Origin: an uncultured Saprospiraceae bacterium
Lineage (GTDB): Bacteria; Bacteroidota; Bacteroidia; Chitinophagales; Saprospiraceae
DNA: 53,067 nt
Assembly (NCBI GenBank): GCA_938016265.1
Contig: CALLWB010000110.1
Coordinates: 1 to 53,067 of the forward strand
Direction of reading: 5' to 3'
Positions 35,197 to 44,492 of this stretch are shown piece by piece. The notes below the pieces were generated by a model that was not told the origin of the DNA, searched no databases, and was given only the letters and a program-made list of their open reading frames with translations. The translations under genes were made by a program, and so were the position numbers. How positions within the stretch are numbered: position 1 is the stretch's first letter; every line of letters starts with the position of its first letter.

Positions 35197-36129
35197 GTGG
35201 AAAAAAACGCCAAAATCTATATCGCCGGACATCGAGGAATGGTGGGCTCCGCCCTCAAACGCCGCCTAGAAAAAGCCGGACACCATAACTTCATTTCCAG
35301 AACGTCGAAAGATCTAGACCTCCGAAATCAATCCGCAGTCAACGCCTTTTTTCAAGAGGAAAAACCAGATTATGTCTTTTTAGCAGCAGCAAAAGTAGGA
35401 GGGATCCTTGCAAACAATACCTACCGTGGCGAGTTTATTTACGACAATCTAATGATTGAGTGCAACGTCATCAACGCTGCCAAAGAACACAATGTCAAAA
35501 AATTAATGTTCCTTGGCTCTTCTTGCATTTATCCAAAACTAGCGCCTCAACCGCTAGAAGAATCCAGTCTCCTCACTGGCCTGCTGGAACCGACCAACGA
35601 GCCCTACGCCATAGCGAAAATAGCAGGTATCAAACTCTGCGAAGCCTACAACGCCCAATACGGCTGCAATTTTATATCCGTCATGCCCACCAACCTCTAC
35701 GGGCCAAATGACAACTATGATCCTCAAAATTCACATGTCCTGCCTGCCTTACTTCGCAAATTTCACGAAGCAAAAGTACAAGGTAAAAAAAGCGTGGTGA
35801 TGTGGGGCACAGGTTCTCCAAAACGGGAGTTTCTTCATGTGGACGATCTTGCCGACGCCTGCTTTTATTTAATGAATTCCTACAGTGATCCCGAGTTAAT
35901 CAACATAGGTACCGGTACTGATTTATCTATCCTCGATCTTGCACTTCTTATCAAAGAGACTGTTGGCTACGAAGGGGAAATAGAACACGACTACAGCAAA
36001 CCCGATGGCACGCCCCGCAAACTGATGGATGTCGAAAAATTGCGCAAACATGGATGGGAGGCAAAAATCTCCTTGAAAGATGGCATTAGAAGCGTCTATG
36101 AAGACATTCGAAAAGAATGGGATTCCTGA
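35197..36129 (+). CDS. fcl: GDP-L-fucose synthase
   Basis: A 310-residue short-chain dehydrogenase that converts GDP-4-keto-6-deoxymannose to GDP-L-fucose by 3,5-epimerisation and NADPH reduction. Cofactor loop [12 protein letters not shown], the signature [12 protein letters not shown], catalytic S in LGSSCIYP, and YAIAK. Residues [20 protein letters not shown] and [11 protein letters not shown] match Fcl closely. It starts with GTG 35197; the first internal Met lies inside the Rossmann loop. No GDP-mannose dehydratase gene is in view, so gmd must be elsewhere. Supplies L-fucose for surface glycans, which suits the glycan genes around it. Confidence 0.95.
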   Translation: MEKNAKIYIAGHRGMVGSALKRRLEKAGHHNFISRTSKDLDLRNQSAVNAFFQEEKPDYVFLAAAKVGGILANNTYRGEFIYDNLMIECNVINAAKEHNVKKLMFLGSSCIYPKLAPQPLEESSLLTGLLEPTNEPYAIAKIAGIKLCEAYNAQYGCNFISVMPTNLYGPNDNYDPQNSHVLPALLRKFHEAKVQGKKSVVMWGTGSPKREFLHVDDLADACFYLMNSYSDPELINIGTGTDLSILDLALLIKETVGYEGEIEHDYSKPDGTPRKLMDVEKLRKHGWEAKISLKDGIRSVYEDIRKEWDS

Positions 36130-36130
36130 A

Positions 36131-36174
36131 CGATCTCGCAGGGTTTTGAATGTGGTCCGGCTTCCGGCAAAGAG
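36131..36174 (-). repeat. Dispersed intergenic repeat, family A, copy 1
   Basis: The reverse complement reads TTTGCCGGAAGCCGGACCAC then ATTCAAAACCCTGCGAGATCG. It aligns over about 43 bases with 51753-51795 on the other strand. It contains a mini hairpin CCGG-AAG-CCGG (36157-36167). It sits between the convergent fcl and GT2 genes. Confidence 0.65.
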
Positions 36175-36237
36175 CTTAACGTAAGCTTAAACACGCTGCA
36201 CACATATAAAATCCCAAAGGGATGATATCAGTAACCG

Positions 36238-36966
36238 CTAACGGCCAACCAAACGCCTAAAGACAATAGAGACATGTTCGATAATAGTTTCCCCAATCCC
36301 AAAGTGAGTAGTCAAGACCTTAAATCGCTCCATTAGGGAAGCGCGTTTCGTCTTATTGCTATAGCCTCCTTCTAGAAATAGGCTCATGTATTCTTCTGTG
36401 TCATGTACCGTATTTACTTGTTTCATCACCCGAAGGATCCAGTCCAAATCGGCGACATGTTTCCAACTCAGATCGTACTCCGGCGCAATAGATCGTCGGA
36501 CAATCATAGACTGATGACATACAATCAACCCGTTCCGAAAAGACTTCCAGGTAAGGTCGTTGGCAGAGGGATGGGCTTTGTGCCAGGGATGCTCCTTGCC
36601 GTCCTCCGTTACCCGGAGTGTTTTTCCGTAGATGAAATCGGCATTGTTGCTCCCTTTTATTGCGTTTTCCAATACTTGTGGAGTAGCAATGCGGTCGCCA
36701 GCATTCATAAACCAAATATAGTCTCCGGTAGCATGGCGGATTCCTTTATTCATTGCATCGTATAAACTTTTGTCTGGTTCGGAAACCACTTTGCTGACGA
36801 TGTGTCGGTATTGCTGGACGATTTCTAGCGTATTATCCTTTGAAACACCGTCGATGATCAGGTATTCTATGTTCGGATAGGTCTGCGCTTCCACACTCTT
36901 CATCGTTCTTTCGATAAACTCCTCGGCGTTGTAACAAATAGTAATGATGGTGACAGTTGGTAACAT
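36238..36966 (-). CDS. GT2-family glycosyltransferase (WcaA-like)
   Basis: A 242-residue GT-A glycosyltransferase. Motifs: TIITICYNAEEFI, IIDGVSKDNT, then SEPDKSLYDAMNKGI and FMNAGD, the pattern of the WcaA-type colanic-acid and O-antigen transferases. The C-terminal part carries HQSMIVRR and a HVADLDWILR acceptor motif. I choose ATG 36966 (MLPTVTI) over ATG 36975 because the candidate -7 box (36973-36980) overlaps the latter. It converges with fcl, with a repeat copy between. Confidence 0.9.
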   Translation of the reverse strand: MLPTVTIITICYNAEEFIERTMKSVEAQTYPNIEYLIIDGVSKDNTLEIVQQYRHIVSKVVSEPDKSLYDAMNKGIRHATGDYIWFMNAGDRIATPQVLENAIKGSNNADFIYGKTLRVTEDGKEHPWHKAHPSANDLTWKSFRNGLIVCHQSMIVRRSIAPEYDLSWKHVADLDWILRVMKQVNTVHDTEEYMSLFLEGGYSNKTKRASLMERFKVLTTHFGIGETIIEHVSIVFRRLVGR

Positions 36967-36972
36967 AGAAAT

Positions 36973-36980
36973 CAAAGTTA
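36973..36980 (-). promoter_or_regulatory. Candidate -7 box for the GT2 gene
   Basis: CAAAGTTA on the plus strand reads TAACTTTG on the minus strand. CAAA at 37005-37008 is a possible -33 element at a long 24-base spacing. If right, the transcript begins almost at ATG 36966. Confidence 0.4.
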
Positions 36981-37019
36981 CATCAATTTTGGGTTATCTA
37001 TAAACAAAATAATATATCA

Positions 37020-37048
37020 TTTGGTATGGAGAGTTTTCCTTACTTTTG
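37020..37048 (+). promoter_or_regulatory. Promoter for the DUF6056 gene
   Basis: TTTG at 37020-37023 and TACTTTTG at 37041-37048 with a 17-base spacer fit the Bacteroidota consensus. The transcript would start near 37055 and have a leader of about 125 bases that includes the hairpin at 37073-37120. Confidence 0.6.
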
Positions 37049-37072
37049 GATCGGTTTTGTGCTACTTGAATT

Positions 37073-37125
37073 GTAGTAGAGCGACTCGTTTTGTGCCAGC
37101 AAAACGAGTCCCTCTACTACTTTTT
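37073..37125 (+). promoter_or_regulatory. Terminator-like hairpin in a 5' leader (possible attenuator)
   Basis: GTAGTAGAG (37073-37081) pairs with CTCTACTAC (37112-37120), and GACTCGTTTT (37083-37092) with AAAACGAGTC (37101-37110). The result is a 19-bp stem with a single C-C mismatch and an 8-base loop, followed by TTTTT. It lies in a divergent intergenic region, so it cannot terminate a gene ahead of it. Related sequence with the AAAACGAGTCCC core occurs at 45266-45277. Confidence 0.6.
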
Positions 37126-37180
37126 CAATCAGTTGTTCTTTTTTGAAGATTATAACAACAAACAGGCTGGAGTAAATTAA

Positions 37181-38560
37181 ATGGAAAAACTCAACAAAAT
37201 AAAACTCATTAGCATTGGGCTGTTGGCAATCACTGCATTTTTGCCGTTTGTGGTATTGTGCATGTACAATCACCCATCGGTAGACGATATCTGCTACGTC
37301 CAGCGGGCGATGGAGTATGGGTTTTGGGAGCATCAGTACCTCCGCTACATGGAATGGACCGGGCGGTTTACGTCTACCTTTCTGATTAGTAGTTATGCGA
37401 CGCTCTCTTCTGAGTTTTTGGGGTATCGCCTTTTGCCGTTAGTATTTATGGGATTGCTGGCCTGGGGGTTGTTCTATTTTTTTAAGAGTTGGTTTGGGAG
37501 TAGACTGACGGATCGGATGGCTGGTTTGATGACGGTTATACTCTTGATCTGTTTTTTGTATGGAATGCCGGAGATTGTGCAGTCTGTATATTGGATGACG
37601 GGTTTTGTCACTTATCAATTGCCGATTGTTTTGCTGTTGTTTTTGCTAGGATATATTCTTCGTAAGAAACCTCCGCTCTCCCTTGGTCTTCCTTTGTTTT
37701 TGTCTGGTGTTGCCTGTGTTTTTATTGGCGGTGCAAATGAGACTACCTTACTTTTTTTATTGATTATCTTATTCTTTTTACTGGGAATCTGGCGGGTGGA
37801 ATATGGTCAATGGAATGGATTTGTGGTTTGTTTGTTTTTCCTTACGGGAATGGTGGCGCTTGTTGTTTTGTTGGCTCCTGGCAATGTGGTCAGAGGAGAT
37901 GGATTCGCTTTAAAACACCAACTTGGATTTTCAATATTGGAAGCGCTCAAAACGAGTGTATGGTTTGCAAAAAATAAGTTCTTAGAGACGCCAATTCCGC
38001 TCCTGTTACTGTTGTACTGGCCATTCGCTAATCAATTGGCAGAAACCAGGCGTATTCAAAGAAACCTATCTCCTGTTTATACAATGGTGGTGTCAGGATT
38101 GCTTTATTATAGTACGTTCTTTCCCAGCTACTGGAGCCTTGGCGGACCACCGCCGACGCGTGTTTTAAATTTAAGCTACTTTCTTTTGTTGGTGAGTGGG
38201 TTGTTGTCTTTGCAAACAATATTGGATTATTTTCAATTTAAAAATGCCTCAAAATGGAGCATTCCTAATTGGGGGATTCTAACAATCAGTGCCTTGTTTA
38301 TTGTGTTTTATCTAGTGAAGCCCAACAACATTACAACTGCCTACCAAGATTGGTTAAGCGGTAGCGCTAGCGAATATCAAAAGGAAGTCCAACATCGCAA
38401 TACACTTATCAAATCCTGCCCTATTGAACTTTGCCGATTGCCAGCCTACAAAAATCGCCCATCTACCATCTATTTCGACGACATCACTGAAAATACAGAA
38501 GACTGGCGGAATAAGTGCTATGCTCCCGTTTACGGCAAGAAAAAAGTCCGCTGGCAATAA
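37181..38560 (+). CDS. DUF6056-family multi-pass membrane protein
   Basis: A 459-residue inner-membrane protein with about ten to twelve helices. The N-terminal NHPSVDDICYVQRAMEYGFW after the first helix is the DUF6056 signature and resembles the first periplasmic loop Asp motif of GT-C glycosyltransferases. The C-terminus is a soluble segment of about 90 residues (QDWLSGSASEYQKEV, CPIELCRLP). Family function is not established; a polyprenyl-sugar-dependent transferase role is a guess. Expression may be controlled by the hairpin in its leader. Neighbours are surface-glycan genes. Confidence 0.8.
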   Translation: MEKLNKIKLISIGLLAITAFLPFVVLCMYNHPSVDDICYVQRAMEYGFWEHQYLRYMEWTGRFTSTFLISSYATLSSEFLGYRLLPLVFMGLLAWGLFYFFKSWFGSRLTDRMAGLMTVILLICFLYGMPEIVQSVYWMTGFVTYQLPIVLLLFLLGYILRKKPPLSLGLPLFLSGVACVFIGGANETTLLFLLIILFFLLGIWRVEYGQWNGFVVCLFFLTGMVALVVLLAPGNVVRGDGFALKHQLGFSILEALKTSVWFAKNKFLETPIPLLLLLYWPFANQLAETRRIQRNLSPVYTMVVSGLLYYSTFFPSYWSLGGPPPTRVLNLSYFLLLVSGLLSLQTILDYFQFKNASKWSIPNWGILTISALFIVFYLVKPNNITTAYQDWLSGSASEYQKEVQHRNTLIKSCPIELCRLPAYKNRPSTIYFDDITENTEDWRNKCYAPVYGKKKVRWQ

Positions 38561-38794
38561 TCATGGCTGTACAGAACTAAGAGAACTTAGGCCGTAAGTA
38601 ATTTACGTGTTATTGTTAGTGTGATTGCGTAATAGGTTGATCTAAAATTGATTGGTGCAAAATTTAAAGAAAAATAATTGCTGATTTAAATAACAAATAT
38701 TAATTTTAGCCCATATTTATTCACGAAGTTGTTCACGCCATCCAAACTATTTTATAGATGGTCCAAATGAATAGCTTAAAACTTAAAAATAACT
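38561..38794. other. 234-bp intergenic region
   Basis: No gene seen. TTAATTTTAGCCC near 38700 is close to a -7 box with A in the last position; an almost identical TATTTTTAGCCC lies near 48622. They may be variant promoters or a small shared motif. Confidence 0.3.
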
Positions 38795-39130
38795 ATGGGG
38801 AAATTTACGATTTACAAAGACGCCAGAGAGGAATTCCGCTTTAGACTTAAAGCTGGTAATGGCGAAGTTATCCTAAAAAGTGAAGGCTACAAAGCAAAAA
38901 GTGGTTGTAATAACGGGATCGAGTCTGTCAAGAAAAATGCTGCAATGGATGAGCGCTTCGAAAGACTAACCAGTAAGTCAGGAAAACCGTACTTCAATCT
39001 TAAGGCCGCCAACGCACAGGTAATCGGTTCCAGTGAAATGTACGAATCTGAAAGCGGCAGAGAAAACGGAATTAAATCCGTTATGAAAAATGCTCCTGAT
39101 GCTGAAATAGTAGACGAAACAGTTTCATAA
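38795..39130 (+). CDS. DUF1508 (YegP-family) protein, two repeats
   Basis: A 111-residue cytoplasmic protein made of two YegP repeats (about 1-52 and 53-105). Each repeat has the pattern YFRLKAANGEVI...SEGYxSKxxxxNGIxSVxKNA: here RFRLKAGNGEVILKSEGYKAKSG... and YFNLKAANAQVIGSSEMYESESG. The fold is known but function is not; homologues are often near stress genes. It ends at a strong terminator (39152-39188) and so is monocistronic. Confidence 0.93.
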   Translation: MGKFTIYKDAREEFRFRLKAGNGEVILKSEGYKAKSGCNNGIESVKKNAAMDERFERLTSKSGKPYFNLKAANAQVIGSSEMYESESGRENGIKSVMKNAPDAEIVDETVS

Positions 39131-39151
39131 GCCTACCGATACAAAGGGTAT

Positions 39152-39188
39152 AAAAGTGATGCAGATCTAAATTCTGCATCACTTTTTT
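39152..39188 (+). terminator. Intrinsic terminator after DUF1508
   Basis: AAAAGTGATGCAGA (39153-39166) pairs with TCTGCATCACTTTT (39173-39186), loop about 6 bases, T-tract. Strong. Confidence 0.9.
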
Positions 39189-39387
39189 GTTTACCGCTGT
39201 TTAGTCAATTCCCCTAATCGCTGGAATGATTCGTAGCATTTGAAGCGCTCACTCGATTGAGAAGCCCCAGCGTTTTTTAGCTAAGTATTCCAACCGAAAG
39301 ACCATTTTCTAATAACCGTTAACCATTAACTATTAGAAATAGGTATAATTTGGAGATCAGATATGCTCAACTTGAATTAAATAATTC

Positions 39388-39395
39388 TATTTTTG
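39388..39395 (+). promoter_or_regulatory. -7 box for the YfhO gene
   Basis: TATTTTTG fits TAnnTTTG and covers the in-frame TTG at 39393, which argues for ATG 39426 as the true start. No clear -33 box. Confidence 0.5.
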
Positions 39396-39425
39396 TCGAA
39401 TCATTTTAAAATAATTCCGATATAC

Positions 39426-42011
39426 ATGGAAAACTTCAGTCTAAAGAAAATTTTACCGCACCTTTTTGCACTTGTTTTGTTTCTAGCTGCATCAACCATT
39501 TATTATTTGCCGGAAGTAAGTGGTAAAAAATTAACCCAATCTGATAATATTCAAGCGCACGGTATGCAAGCCGAAGGCCGTAAAGTTGCCAAAGAGACGG
39601 GCAGTTACCCATTGTGGACCAATGGTACTTTCGCTGGAATGCCTACCTACCAGATATTCGGAACGATTAATAAAAATGTCAATACCTTTTTCAACGTAGG
39701 ATTTTTGTTGTTTCGAGGAGTTACCTCGCCATTGGCAACGACCTTCTTGTTGATGCTTGGTTTTTATATACTGATGATTGTCATGCGGGTAGATTGGCGG
39801 ATTGCTATTGTCGGCTCCTTACTTTATGGTCTGGGGCTAAACAATATGCTTCTTGCGGAGGCAGGACACTCCACCAAACTAGTAGCACAAGGATATTTGG
39901 CGCCGGTAGTGGGAGGAGTATTGCTGGCCTATCGTGGCAGATACCTCTTGGGAAGCGGACTGATGGGCTTTTTTCTATCTCTTCAAGTCTATGCCAACCA
40001 TTACCAAATCACCTACTACCTGGTCCTTATCCTATTGATTCTTGCAGGGGTAAAATTGTATTATTCCGTCAAGGAAAACACGTTGCCAAATTTCGTCAAA
40101 GCTTCTGGTTTTTTAGTCGTTGCAGGTATTTTGGCATTAGGAACTAACCTGGTCAAATTTTGGACTACCTACGAATATTCTAAAGAAAGTACCCGAGGAC
40201 ATAGTGAGCTGTCTGCCAAGGAAGGTAAAACCGGACTGGATCAAGGTTATGCATTTAGCTGGTCCTACGGAAAATTAGAGTCAATGACTTTGCTGATTCC
40301 CCACTTTTATGGTGGAGGAGGCGAGCTATTAGTCAATGATAAGGATAGTGAAACCTACAAGGCATTTCGAAATGCCTCCAGCCAATTTAAGAGCCAAGAT
40401 CAAATAAACGGAATGGCCCAACTCACGAAGGTTTATTGGGGCGATCAACCCTTTACCTCCGGACCAATTTATTACGGTGCGGTGGTCGTCTTCCTGTTTT
40501 TTCTTGGGGTGTTTATTGTGCAGGGCTGGCTGAGAAGCTGGATATTAATTACGATGATCTTTTCGTTTTTTGTTGGCTGGGGAAGAAACTTGGAATGGTT
40601 TGGTGATTTTATGTTCAACTATTTTCCGATGTACAACAACTTTCGAACGGTCTCTATGATTATTGGAATGAGCAGCTTGTTTGCTTGTTTGTTAGGACTT
40701 GTTGGCTTGCAAAAACTATTCTCAAAAGGTATTTCCCACGAAAGAAAAAAGAAAGCAGTTATGCTGGCAACAGCCACCACTGCTGGACTCTGCGTACTAG
40801 GCTTGCTAATGAGTTTTTTCCTTGGGTTTGAACGACCACAAGATGTAGCTGCACTCAGTCAATTCCCAAAGATTGTAGACGGCATGATCGCAGACAGGCG
40901 GTGGTTGCTGCAGGCAGACGCTTTGCGTTCCTTGATGTTTGTATTGTTGGCAGGCGCTACATTATGGGCATTTCTACTAGGAAAAGGGAAATGGTTTTTT
41001 GCACTGGCTGTACTTGGTCTGCTAGGATTTGTTGACCAATGGACAGTCGGAAAACGGTATGTCAATGATTCAAATTTTGTAAAAGCTTCTCAAATAAGTA
41101 ACTACTCCAAAGCGACTGCTACTGACCTACAGATACAGCGAAGAGAAGCGAATAATCCGCATTATCGGGTATTAGATATCTCAAGAGGTAACCCTTATTC
41201 TAGTGCCATTGCTTCGTACCACCATAAAAGTCTTGGAGGTTACCATGCTGCAAAATTGATGATTTATAATGAGTTGGTAGATACCTACCTTTCCAATCCA
41301 ATTCAAAATATGAATGTACTGGAGATGCTCAATACCCGATACATTATCAACTATGATCAGCAGAGTGGTTCTCCAGTTATGGTGCCTACTGGTAGCCCGA
41401 ATGGCAATGCGTGGTTTGTCAATTCTTTTGAGTTGGTAGAAAATGCAGATGCAGAAATACTTGCCCTTGCGGGCCTAAAAACCCAGGAGAAAGCAGTTAT
41501 CCAAAAACGATTTGCCGACTACCTCACAGGGTTAAATTTAAGCAATGATCTAAATGTCAGTAACTCGATAAAACTGACCAGCTACAATCCTGATAAAATG
41601 GTCTATGAGTCCCAAGCAGACAAGGAGCAACTCGCCGTTTTTTCAGAAATTTATTACCCGCCTTCAAAAGGCTGGAAGGTCTTCATTGATGACAAGCAGG
41701 TGGAGGGGTTTGTAAAGGCGGACTATGTACTTCGAGCCCTTAGAGTGCCAGCAGGCAAGCATAAAATCGAAATGCGTTTTGAGCCTACTTCTTTCTATAC
41801 CGGAAAGAATGTGGCATTGATCGCTTCTTTATTGATCCTTGGGTTGTTTGGTTTTGGTATATTCAAGTACTTAAAAGGCAGAAACTGGGATTTACCTGAT
41901 CCTGAAACCGTGGAGGAGGAGGAGTTTACCAATAAACCAACTACGAAGAAGAAGGTGGTTCCAACTACTTCCAAATCAGCAACAAAAAAATCAAAAAAGA
42001 AGAAGAAATAA
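39426..42011 (+). CDS. YfhO-family membrane protein (GT-C-like)
   Basis: An 861-residue inner-membrane protein with about 12-14 helices and a large periplasmic region. Typical YfhO elements: LTQSDNIQAHGMQAEGRKV with the acidic loop after helix 1, PLWTNGTFAGMPTYQ, AEAGHSTKLVAQGYLAPV, and in the C-terminal periplasmic part YPPSKGWKVFIDDKQVEGF and ALRVPAGKHKIEM. In Gram-positives YfhO is linked to glycosylation of teichoic acid; here the acceptor is unknown. The protein ends in a very basic tail, SATKKSKKKKK. It is followed 81 bp later by a flippase gene. Confidence 0.9.
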   Translation: MENFSLKKILPHLFALVLFLAASTIYYLPEVSGKKLTQSDNIQAHGMQAEGRKVAKETGSYPLWTNGTFAGMPTYQIFGTINKNVNTFFNVGFLLFRGVTSPLATTFLLMLGFYILMIVMRVDWRIAIVGSLLYGLGLNNMLLAEAGHSTKLVAQGYLAPVVGGVLLAYRGRYLLGSGLMGFFLSLQVYANHYQITYYLVLILLILAGVKLYYSVKENTLPNFVKASGFLVVAGILALGTNLVKFWTTYEYSKESTRGHSELSAKEGKTGLDQGYAFSWSYGKLESMTLLIPHFYGGGGELLVNDKDSETYKAFRNASSQFKSQDQINGMAQLTKVYWGDQPFTSGPIYYGAVVVFLFFLGVFIVQGWLRSWILITMIFSFFVGWGRNLEWFGDFMFNYFPMYNNFRTVSMIIGMSSLFACLLGLVGLQKLFSKGISHERKKKAVMLATATTAGLCVLGLLMSFFLGFERPQDVAALSQFPKIVDGMIADRRWLLQADALRSLMFVLLAGATLWAFLLGKGKWFFALAVLGLLGFVDQWTVGKRYVNDSNFVKASQISNYSKATATDLQIQRREANNPHYRVLDISRGNPYSSAIASYHHKSLGGYHAAKLMIYNELVDTYLSNPIQNMNVLEMLNTRYIINYDQQSGSPVMVPTGSPNGNAWFVNSFELVENADAEILALAGLKTQEKAVIQKRFADYLTGLNLSNDLNVSNSIKLTSYNPDKMVYESQADKEQLAVFSEIYYPPSKGWKVFIDDKQVEGFVKADYVLRALRVPAGKHKIEMRFEPTSFYTGKNVALIASLLILGLFGFGIFKYLKGRNWDLPDPETVEEEEFTNKPTTKKKVVPTTSKSATKKSKKKKK

Positions 42012-42092
42012 CCGAGGATAATGCTTGATAATTGGTCGGAATTAATTTTTCCTACCAGCCAATTTGGCTAGACTCATGATAGAAACAAGTGG

Positions 42093-43556
42093 ATGAAATC
42101 TATTTTTCAAAAAATTGTAACTCAATTACAGTCGTACGATTTTTATGAAACCTTCCGGGATTCTATCAACTATTTTGGCGCAACCCTGCTGATTAATGCA
42201 TTGGGCATTATTTCGCTGCCAATTTATACGTACTTCTTTAGCCCAGGACAATTTGGGATCGCAGAGATCTTTAATACCCTTTGCAAAATTGGGTTGGCAT
42301 TGTTTACGCTCAATTTTCATCAATCTGTATTTCGATATTATGTCGATGACAAGGAGGAAGGGAAGGAAGCGTTTGTAGGAAGTTCCATCCTGCTCACTAC
42401 CGGTTTATTGGTCATCAGTTGTCTGCTGGTTCTTTTGTTTAAGGAACCCATAGCCAACTGGCTAAATTTGCCGGTTTGGCTCTTGCCATTGGTGTTTCCA
42501 ATCGTTTTTTTTACTTCGATAATTGGGATTTATTATCAGGTGCAAATTGCCAGAAAGGATAGTAAAAAGGCGGCCAGTATGGAGATATTTGTTTCCTACA
42601 GTAGATTCTTGGTGGTGGTGGGGATTTTGTATTTTCTTTTGCCTGACTACTGGGGCAAAGTTTATGGAGATATCATAGCGGTCTCTGCTATGGGAATGTA
42701 CGCCCTTTGGCAATTGAGAAGTCATATTCGATTTGATTATGCAAAGAAACATTTAGAGTACATCCTCAATTATTCCTTTCCGCTGGTATTTGGATCATTA
42801 GGTTACCTGATTTTGAGTTATTTTGATCAGTTGATGATCAATGCCATGGTTGGAGATACGGAAACCGGACTATACAGTTATGCTTACAAAATCGGTCTGT
42901 TGATGTCTGGACTAGGCGTAGCGATGAATAAGGCAGGACAAACAGATTTTTTTAAATGGATGAATGAGTCGGACTTTGATGCGGTAAAAAGTCAGCACAA
43001 AAGTCTGGCAAAGCTGCTAACGTTGGGGGCTATTTTTCTAATTTTGTTTGCCTTTGATATGGGACAATTGTTGTCTTCGCGGGAGGATTTTAATACGGCC
43101 CTTCACCTGGTGCCGATTTTAGTTGTGGCCTATTGGTTTACAGGTATTTACTTGTATTATGCGCGGGGAATAATGTTTGTAAAACGAACTATTTATTTGT
43201 CCATCTCAGTTGTTATTGCGGGTATGGTGAATGTCGGTTTGAATTTGTGGCTGATCCCAATACATGGCTATGAGGTGGCGGCTTGGACTACATTGGCTTC
43301 TTGCTTTACGATGGCACTTTGCTGCTTGATCATATTGAAAGTGGCGTTCAAAGATTTGTACTTTCCTCCGATAAGTGTTTGGGCTTCCAAATTTGTCTAT
43401 ATATTGATAGCTGCTTTGATTTTGTACGGATTGAACACGTACACCGAGCTATCTTTTGTCTGGAGTTTGTTGGTTCGAATATTGGTTTTTGGAATGATTG
43501 GGTTCCTCTTTTTTGGAAGTAAAATAATGGCCTATTTCAATAAGGAAGTTTCTTGA
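42093..43556 (+). CDS. Polysaccharide biosynthesis flippase (Wzx/MOP family)
   Basis: A 487-residue protein with 12-14 membrane helices of the MATE/MOP flippase superfamily, which moves lipid-linked oligosaccharides across the inner membrane. The start FRDSINYFGATLLINALGIISLPIYTYFFSPGQFGIAEIFNTL has the usual first-helix pattern of Wzx; FSYPLVFG-like NYSFPLVFGSLGYLILSYFDQLMINAM begins the second half. It follows the YfhO gene and likely serves the same glycan. Which polymer cannot be told. Confidence 0.9.
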   Translation: MKSIFQKIVTQLQSYDFYETFRDSINYFGATLLINALGIISLPIYTYFFSPGQFGIAEIFNTLCKIGLALFTLNFHQSVFRYYVDDKEEGKEAFVGSSILLTTGLLVISCLLVLLFKEPIANWLNLPVWLLPLVFPIVFFTSIIGIYYQVQIARKDSKKAASMEIFVSYSRFLVVVGILYFLLPDYWGKVYGDIIAVSAMGMYALWQLRSHIRFDYAKKHLEYILNYSFPLVFGSLGYLILSYFDQLMINAMVGDTETGLYSYAYKIGLLMSGLGVAMNKAGQTDFFKWMNESDFDAVKSQHKSLAKLLTLGAIFLILFAFDMGQLLSSREDFNTALHLVPILVVAYWFTGIYLYYARGIMFVKRTIYLSISVVIAGMVNVGLNLWLIPIHGYEVAAWTTLASCFTMALCCLIILKVAFKDLYFPPISVWASKFVYILIAALILYGLNTYTELSFVWSLLVRILVFGMIGFLFFGSKIMAYFNKEVS

Positions 43557-43709
43557 TAGCTTGGAATACTTTATAAAAAAGAAAAAATACCATAACATTT
43601 TTCCAGTTTTTTCGTTCACAGTAAAGTGCACGATTGGCAGATATTAGTCGACAAATATGGACGTTTGTCTACTATATACAGTTTTCTGGCATAAAGTTTT
43701 CTAATATAG

Positions 43710-43739
43710 TTGTGAATACTAATTATAGCCTTAAATTTG
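43710..43739 (+). promoter_or_regulatory. Promoter for the outer-membrane barrel gene
   Basis: TTG at 43710-43712 and TAAATTTG at 43732-43739, spacer 19 bases. The leader to ATG 43773 is about 25 bases. Confidence 0.55.
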
Positions 43740-43772
43740 GCCCGTAAATATTAAAATAAAAGAAGTATTAAT

Positions 43773-44405
43773 ATGAATAATTTACTAAAATGGTGTCTGT
43801 TGCTAGTTGTAGCGACCACATTTTCCACCACGGTTTCATTCGCTCAGGAAGATGACCAACCATTGATGGAAGATGGTTTTATTAGAGGAGGAGATGGTTT
43901 TAATATAAAACAACGCATTTTTATTGGGGGTAATGTTGGACTTGCTGGTTTTTCCGAAAGTTTTATCGGATTTAACTTGTCTCCATTCGTCGGAGTAAGA
44001 CTAACGGATCAGCTGCATGCAGGGCTTGGATTCAACTACGCCTATCAAGCCCAAAAACAAGGAACTACAACAATAAAGGCAAACCTTTATGGGTATAAGA
44101 TCTTTGCCAAGTATCTGGTAGTTAACCTTGACGCTATTGGTTCTGGAAGACGCAGAGAACCAGGTGACCCAATCGGAGGTGTTTATGCACTTGTCGAATA
44201 CGAAGATAACGTCATAAAAGCAAAGGACAATTTTGGTAACGCTGCCGAAATAGAATCTCCACCTGCATTCTATCTAGGAATCGGCTATCAGCAAAATTTT
44301 TACAGAAAATTTGGCTTTTTTACAGAAGCTACTTACAACGTCATAAACAAAGATGATACAGTATTCCCCGTAGGATTGAGGGCAGGTGTCTACTACGGTT
44401 TCTAG
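43773..44405 (+). CDS. Outer-membrane beta-barrel protein
   Basis: A 210-residue protein with signal peptide to about VSFAQ (25), then an acidic linker EDDQPLMEDGFIRGGDG and about eight amphipathic strands ending in an aromatic (GVYYGF), as in small outer-membrane barrels. Strands such as IFIGGNVGLAGF, LNFSPFVGVRL-like NLSPFVGVRLTDQLHAGLGFNYAY and FGFFTEATYNVIN are clear. No specific family. It is monocistronic between a promoter and a terminator. Confidence 0.82.
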   Translation: MNNLLKWCLLLVVATTFSTTVSFAQEDDQPLMEDGFIRGGDGFNIKQRIFIGGNVGLAGFSESFIGFNLSPFVGVRLTDQLHAGLGFNYAYQAQKQGTTTIKANLYGYKIFAKYLVVNLDAIGSGRRREPGDPIGGVYALVEYEDNVIKAKDNFGNAAEIESPPAFYLGIGYQQNFYRKFGFFTEATYNVINKDDTVFPVGLRAGVYYGF

Positions 44406-44430
44406 GAGCAATTCATCGAAAGATATATAA

Positions 44431-44477
44431 TAATACCGACTAGTAGAATCCAATATTCTCTAGTCGGTATTATATTT
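44431..44477 (+). terminator. Intrinsic terminator after the barrel gene
   Basis: TAATACCGACTAG (44431-44443) pairs perfectly with CTAGTCGGTATTA (44460-44472), 16-base loop, followed by a short T-tract. Only 16 bases separate it from ATG 44493. Confidence 0.85.
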
Positions 44478-44492
44478 AAAAACATTACCATT

